A stretch of 61,481 bases of DNA from Calocera cornea HHB12733 (taxonomy: Eukaryota; Basidiomycota; Dacrymycetes; Dacrymycetales; Dacrymycetaceae), in assembly GCA_001632435.1 (NCBI GenBank), contig KV424083.1, positions 1,680 through 63,160 on the forward strand, read 5' to 3'. A program made the position numbers and the translations under genes. The notes under the pieces were generated by a model, which searched no databases, was not told the origin of the DNA, and saw only the letters and a program-made list of their open reading frames with translations. Shown one piece after another: positions 57,090 through 61,481 of this stretch; position 1 is the stretch's first letter, and each line of letters starts with the position of its first letter.

Positions 57090-60000
57090 CTAAACTCGGT
57101 GACTAGGATGTGAAACTCGACCAGAACGTAGCGTTGTTTGCTGAGGTGGGATGTAGGACAAGTGAGTGTTGGAGGTGCCTGGAAGTGGCTCCGGAGTTGA
57201 GAGGTGAGGCGAAGGAATGTTGTCAGGGAGAGGCAGTGGGTCGGACAAGGCCAAGGGCGAAAGTAGTGGGGAATCAGGCGGAGTTGTGAATGGCGATAGA
57301 GGGAGGTCCGGTACAGGAGAGAGCGGCGTAAGTGTGACTATTGGAGAGGCTGGGCGAGTTGGTGGATAGATGGCATGCTTGGGGGGGCGAGGTTTTCGTG
57401 GATGGCGTCGATGGAATTGCTCAATGAGCTCATCTACTGCAGTTGTCAGATCGCTCAGAGGAATCCATGCACGTTCATCAATGGGCCGGTTCTTGAAATT
57501 GACGAAGTACTCAAATCGTCGTCCCACTTGGCGTACATCCAGGACAGCATCTATCTCTAGCCAGGGTGTACCATCTTCCTGTAGCGCAACTGGAGCAGGT
57601 GGGGGAACAGCACGACCTTCAATGTTGTCTGGGCTAGTATACGGTTCTAGCAGGCGGACATTGAACACTGGGTGCAGGCGACGTAGGGATGCAGGCAGAT
57701 CAAGGCGGAATGCACGTTTGCCGATAGCCTGCTTGATGGTGAATGGTCCAAGGCGTCGATAATCCAACTTGTCAGAGGGACGTGTGGTCTTGATATTCCG
57801 TCTGAGTAGCCAAACCAGATCACCCGGCTTGAAGCTAGGTGGTGCTTGAGCATGTCGGTTGTAGTGCTTGGCTTGCTGTTCTTGGGAGTGTTGGAGTTCA
57901 GCCTGGAGCTCGGAGTGGATTGCTTGGAGGCTGTCAGAGAGTGCTTCAGCCGCAGGGACTTGTGCATGATCAGCCAACCGTGGTGCATAGGCAGGGTGAT
58001 AACCATAGTTGGCAAAGAAAGGAGAGACTTGAGATGAAGCCGAAGCACGGCTGTTGTAGGAGAACTCGGCAAGAGGAATGAAATCTGTCCAATCATCCTG
58101 CTGATAGGAGCAATAGGATCGAAGGTACTGCTCCAGTTCTTGATTAACACGTTCTGTCTGCCCATCTGTCTGTGGGTGATAGGCTGTTGAAGGACGTGCA
58201 TCCACATGAACCAATTCTAGCAAGCGGCGCCAGAACTGTGAGACAAAGATAGAGCCACGATCCGAGATAATAGAGGTCGGGAAGCCATGGAGGCGGAAAA
58301 TGTGTTGCAGGAAGAGGCGAGCAAGACTAGATGCAGTGATTGTCTCATTGCAGGGAATGAAGTGTGCCATTTTCGTAAAGCGGTCCACTACAACCCATAC
58401 TGCATCATAGCCATTAGAGGGAGGAAGCTTGACGATGAAGTCCATAGAGATAGACTGCCAGGGCTGAGAGGGCACTTCAAGCGGCTGCAGGAAGCCATAG
58501 GGCTTGTGGCGGGGTGCCTTGGTGCGTTGGCAGATATCACAACCACTCACGTAGCGGCGGACATAGGTGAGCATGCCGGGCCAGGAGTAGTCACGAGCAA
58601 GGAGATTGTAGGTTGCTGCACGTCCGGGGTGACCACTGGTGACGCTATCATGCCGCATTTTCAGCACTTGCACCCGGAGTGAAGGTGGAATGTAGAGGCG
58701 GCCTTTGTGGAAGACAAGGTCTCCATCAAGCGAGAAGTCTGCATCATTATTGTCTAGAGCAATCTTCCAGTCCGGGTCGACCTTAAGCGCATCCTTTAGC
58801 TCCTGGAGGGAAGCATCTGGTGGGAAGGTGTACAGTGTTGATAGTCGCTCGGTGTGTGTGGATGTTAAGAGTGACTTGTGCTGGGCCATTAGGACCTCAT
58901 CCCCTTCTTGAGGGAGATAGTCCGGGCGACGGGATGGAGCATCTGCTGGATTCAGCTTGCCTGGCAGATGATGCAGCCGAAAGTTGAAGTCGGCCAGGAA
59001 TAGTGACCAGCGTGCTTGGCGACGATTAAGACGATGAGTAGACATGAAGTACTCGAGATTCTTGTGATCGCACAAGACAGATACAGGAGTTGTGGTGCCA
59101 ACCAGCCATGCTCGCATATTCCGGAATGTTTCAATGATTGCCAGCATTTCCTTATCATGGATCTCATAGTTGATCTCCGCAGGGGAGAACTTCCGTGAGT
59201 AGAATGCAACTGGATGCAGGGCTCCCACATCATCAGGCTGATGTATGATGCCGGAAAGCGCAAAGTCAGAGGCATCCGTGATCACAGTGATAGTCCGAGC
59301 TGGATCAAAGTGACGAAGGATTGGGGCCTTGGTGAAAGCATCCCGGAGGGCATGGAAGCTGAGGAGGGCAGCATTCGAGAGTGCAAACGGGGTACCGGGA
59401 GGTAGCTTCTTGGTGCACTCATATAGGGGGAGGGCAATCTTGGAATATTGCGCGATAAAGCGGCGATAGAAGTTGGTGAAGCCAAGAAAGGCTTGGACGT
59501 CTTTGATAGAAGACGGGGGCTGCCATTGTCGAATGGTTGACAGCTTTGATGGGTGCATAGATATTCCGGTAGAGGAGAGTTGATAGCCCAGGAACTCGAT
59601 GTTGTCCTGGCTGAATGCACATTTGCTGATGTTACAGTATAGACCACCAGATCTGAGTCGTTCAAGCACGGTGCACACATGCTGGGTATGCTCTTCCGGG
59701 GTTGTTGAGAATATCAGGATATCGTCAAGATATACAACACAGAAAATGTCGAGGAGTTCACGAAGCACATCTTGTATGTATGCTTGGAAGACCGAGGGCG
59801 CATTGGTCAGCCCCATAGGCATGACCCGGTATTCAAAGAGGCCAAGGTGTGTCCGGAAGGCAGTCTTCCATTCATCACCTGGAGCAACTCGGATAAGGTT
59901 GAAAGCGGAGGTAAGATCCAGCTTGGTGAAGATCTTTGCCCCTTGGGCACGATCAAGGAGGTCGGAGATGAGAGGTAGAGGGTACCGGTTGCGCTTGGTG

Positions 60001-60953
60001 ATGGCATTCAAGCCTCGGTAGTCAACACATAGACGGAGTGACCCATTGGATTTCTTCACGAACAGGATTGGTGAAGCAGCAGAGCTTGTTGATTGGCGTA
60101 TAAAACCTTTCTTCAGATTCTTGGTAACATAGGATAGCAGTTCCGCACGTTCTGCCTCAGAGAGAGAGTAGATTGGACCAAAGGGTGGTGTCTTTCCATC
60201 CTCTATATCGATCCGAAGGTCATAGGGCCGGTGAGGTGGGAGAGTGTCTGCCTCGGATGGCGAGAAGACCGAGAGATATGCGTGATAGGTTGCTGGTACT
60301 TTATCAAGTAGCTCAGCCTCGGATACGGGGAGGTCGAAAGGTAGGTCGTCCGGTATGTAGGTGCCATGGGAGAGTGATAGACCAGAGCCTTGTGTCTTGG
60401 CAGTGGTGGAGGACGTGCTTTGACCTGACTGAGCAGGAACAGGAGATAGTCCGCGGTGATCAGCCGGGACATGTACAGACGGGATGATAGCATGGATGTT
60501 CTTCAGGCTGGGGTGGGAGAGATCGTGACCTATTCCCACAACCGAAATTGGGAGAACAAGGCTGCAGCAGGAAAGCTTGAGACGGTTGTGAACCCAATCT
60601 ATTGATGGGTTATGCCGACGAAGCCAATCAAGACCGAGGATGAGAGGATAGCCAACTTGGACTACTCCAAGAGAGATAGATTCCGAATGAAGATGAACAG
60701 TAAGTCGAGTAGTGACAGCGTGTGTGACCGCTCCAGAGACCAGGGGTCTGCTGTCTACCGTATAAACAGGTAGTGGGTCCGGCAGGGTATCAAGCGGCAA
60801 TCGGTGCTGCTTCGCAAGGTCCAGTGAAATGAAAGAGGCCGTCGCCCCGGAGTCAACTAATGCATGGGTGGATACACCAGATTGGCCCGGAAAATGTAGT
60901 TGCACCGGTAGTAGAAAGTGAGCTTTGGAGTCCGGCTCTTCGAGCATATGCAT
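57090..60953 (-). CDS. pol: Retrotransposon Pol polyprotein (PR-RT-RH-IN-chromodomain), at least 1287 aa
   Basis: Domain order from the first Met. Aspartic protease has the DSGA motif at residue 34 and ILGLDW near 105. Reverse transcriptase spans about 255-440, with YLDD at 408-411 and MPMGLTNAPSVFQ before it. RNase H has TDASDFALSG near 560, EMLAIIETF near 602 and DHKNLEYF near 629. Integrase has the H-H-C-C zinc finger (H...H...CDIC, about 768-808) and the catalytic triad D838, D898 and E934 (NGYDAVW; SDRG; HPQTDGQTERVN). After the GPY/F-like region (RRLGPFTIKQAI) comes a chromodomain (LEIDAVLDVR ... RAWIPLSDL, about 1140-1200). The frame is open upstream beyond this Met and overlaps the gag end in another phase, so expression by frameshift is likely. 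Confidence 0.95.
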   Translation of the reverse strand: MHMLEEPDSKAHFLLPVQLHFPGQSGVSTHALVDSGATASFISLDLAKQHRLPLDTLPDPLPVYTVDSRPLVSGAVTHAVTTRLTVHLHSESISLGVVQVGYPLILGLDWLRRHNPSIDWVHNRLKLSCCSLVLPISVVGIGHDLSHPSLKNIHAIIPSVHVPADHRGLSPVPAQSGQSTSSTTAKTQGSGLSLSHGTYIPDDLPFDLPVSEAELLDKVPATYHAYLSVFSPSEADTLPPHRPYDLRIDIEDGKTPPFGPIYSLSEAERAELLSYVTKNLKKGFIRQSTSSAASPILFVKKSNGSLRLCVDYRGLNAITKRNRYPLPLISDLLDRAQGAKIFTKLDLTSAFNLIRVAPGDEWKTAFRTHLGLFEYRVMPMGLTNAPSVFQAYIQDVLRELLDIFCVVYLDDILIFSTTPEEHTQHVCTVLERLRSGGLYCNISKCAFSQDNIEFLGYQLSSTGISMHPSKLSTIRQWQPPSSIKDVQAFLGFTNFYRRFIAQYSKIALPLYECTKKLPPGTPFALSNAALLSFHALRDAFTKAPILRHFDPARTITVITDASDFALSGIIHQPDDVGALHPVAFYSRKFSPAEINYEIHDKEMLAIIETFRNMRAWLVGTTTPVSVLCDHKNLEYFMSTHRLNRRQARWSLFLADFNFRLHHLPGKLNPADAPSRRPDYLPQEGDEVLMAQHKSLLTSTHTERLSTLYTFPPDASLQELKDALKVDPDWKIALDNNDADFSLDGDLVFHKGRLYIPPSLRVQVLKMRHDSVTSGHPGRAATYNLLARDYSWPGMLTYVRRYVSGCDICQRTKAPRHKPYGFLQPLEVPSQPWQSISMDFIVKLPPSNGYDAVWVVVDRFTKMAHFIPCNETITASSLARLFLQHIFRLHGFPTSIISDRGSIFVSQFWRRLLELVHVDARPSTAYHPQTDGQTERVNQELEQYLRSYCSYQQDDWTDFIPLAEFSYNSRASASSQVSPFFANYGYHPAYAPRLADHAQVPAAEALSDSLQAIHSELQAELQHSQEQQAKHYNRHAQAPPSFKPGDLVWLLRRNIKTTRPSDKLDYRRLGPFTIKQAIGKRAFRLDLPASLRRLHPVFNVRLLEPYTSPDNIEGRAVPPPAPVALQEDGTPWLEIDAVLDVRQVGRRFEYFVNFKNRPIDERAWIPLSDLTTAVDELIEQFHRRHPRKPRPPKHAIYPPTRPASPIVTLTPLSPVPDLPLSPFTTPPDSPLLSPLALSDPLPLPDNIPSPHLSTPEPLPGTSNTHLSYIPPQQTTLRSGRVSHPSHRV

Positions 60954-61006
60954 GCTGAGTGGAAACTGAGGGGCCGTCCCAGGGAGCTCCGCAGGACTGG
61001 GGACGT

Positions 61007-61481
61007 CTAGGCCTGCGGGGTCGAGTTTTCCTGGCTGGAAGTCGCAGCAGGAATGGGACTGGCAGTGGTGGCTATCTTGGCAGAGCGGGCCATAGTAGTA
61101 TTGCTGCGCTTAGCCTTGACAGGGCACTGGCTGGCAAAGTGACCGGAGCCAGCACAGTACATGCAGAGGTTGTTGGCTTTGCGACGCTCGCGCTCGGCTG
61201 CAGAGATAGGCCCACGGACTGCATCAATCTCCATTGGGACAGACGTGTCCCAGGAGGGGCGAGTTGATGGAGTGAATGCCGCTGGCTGTGTGGTGCGGGT
61301 CTGCTGAGGCTTGGGTGCAGTACGTGTCTTGGTGTGGGCAGGGCCACGTTCAGCCCGAAGCTGATAGAGGCGGTTGTCGATGTCAATTGCTTGTCGCATA
61401 AGCAGAGACAAGGTCTCTGGTTTGCCAACCGGGATGAACTCATCCTGAACCTCTGGTTTCAAGCCACGGAAGAAGGCCTCA
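61007..61481 (-). CDS. gag: Retrotransposon Gag, C-terminal part (5' end outside window)
   Basis: The C-terminal part of Gag includes a CCHC zinc knuckle (CMYCAGSGHFASQC) typical of nucleocapsid, preceded by a helical capsid end (LSLLMRQAIDIDNRLYQLRAE) and a basic Pro/Thr-rich linker. It ends at the TAG at 61007. The pol frame, in the -1 phase relative to gag, is open for at least 40 nt before this stop. Confidence 0.85.
   Translation of the reverse strand, partial: EAFFRGLKPEVQDEFIPVGKPETLSLLMRQAIDIDNRLYQLRAERGPAHTKTRTAPKPQQTRTTQPAAFTPSTRPSWDTSVPMEIDAVRGPISAAERERRKANNLCMYCAGSGHFASQCPVKAKRSNTTMARSAKIATTASPIPAATSSQENSTPQA

Larger units (their letters stand above)
56560..61481 (-). mobile_element. 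Ty3/Gypsy chromovirus LTR retrotransposon (5' part beyond window)
   Basis: The visible part holds the gag 3' end, a full-length pol without stops or frameshifts, the polypurine tract and the 3' LTR. The integrase-terminal chromodomain places it in the chromovirus clade, which is widespread in fungi. The uninterrupted pol suggests recent insertion. Primer-binding site, gag start and 5' LTR are outside the window. Confidence 0.93.

Overview
The window reads as nuclear DNA of a filamentous basidiomycete, probably an agaricomycete. Genes are dense and cut by many introns of about 48-65 nt with GTRNGT donors. Products include a Cdc3/AspB-type septin, a CAP59/CMT1-family glycosyltransferase, tandem-BTB proteins and a secreted pepsin-like protease. 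A Ty3/Gypsy chromovirus lies at the right edge. The genus cannot be fixed from the sequence alone.

Layout. 1-2.7 kb: partial unknown gene, a field of overlapping hairpins, and a tiny hydrophobic-peptide gene. 2.7-15.5 kb: DnaJ/DnaJ-X cochaperone, Rab GTPase, PITH protein, SDR copy 1, FBXO21-like F-box/YccV protein, Gly/Met-repeat protein, two small unknown genes, APH-like kinase. 15.5-24.6 kb: a gene-poor, GC-rich, microsatellite-rich stretch with one likely 112-aa gene. 24.6-36.7 kb: F-box protein, aldo-keto reductase, glycogen synthase, GT69 glycosyltransferase, tandem-BTB protein 1. 37-46.3 kb: SDR copy 2 (inverted), septin, small multi-pass membrane protein, GNAT, Nta1-like amidase, aspartic protease. 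47-56.5 kb: tandem-BTB protein 2, DHX35-like DEAH helicase, CAX-type Ca2+/H+ exchanger. 56.6-61.5 kb: minus-strand LTR retrotransposon running off the window.

Most genes are unrelated housekeeping functions (protein folding, vesicle traffic, splicing, glycogen storage, septin cytoskeleton, ion transport). The exceptions are two duplicated families: the inverted SDR pair about 29 kb apart, whose 3' parts look homogenised by gene conversion, and two diverged tandem-BTB genes about 10 kb apart. Several neighbours are head-to-head and may share promoters: PITH/SDR-1, GT69/BTB-1, septin/membrane protein, amidase/protease, BTB-2/helicase. Exon coordinates were derived by hand from splice consensus and reading frame. 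They sum to whole codons for the genes with stated exon lists, but none is supported by transcripts here.
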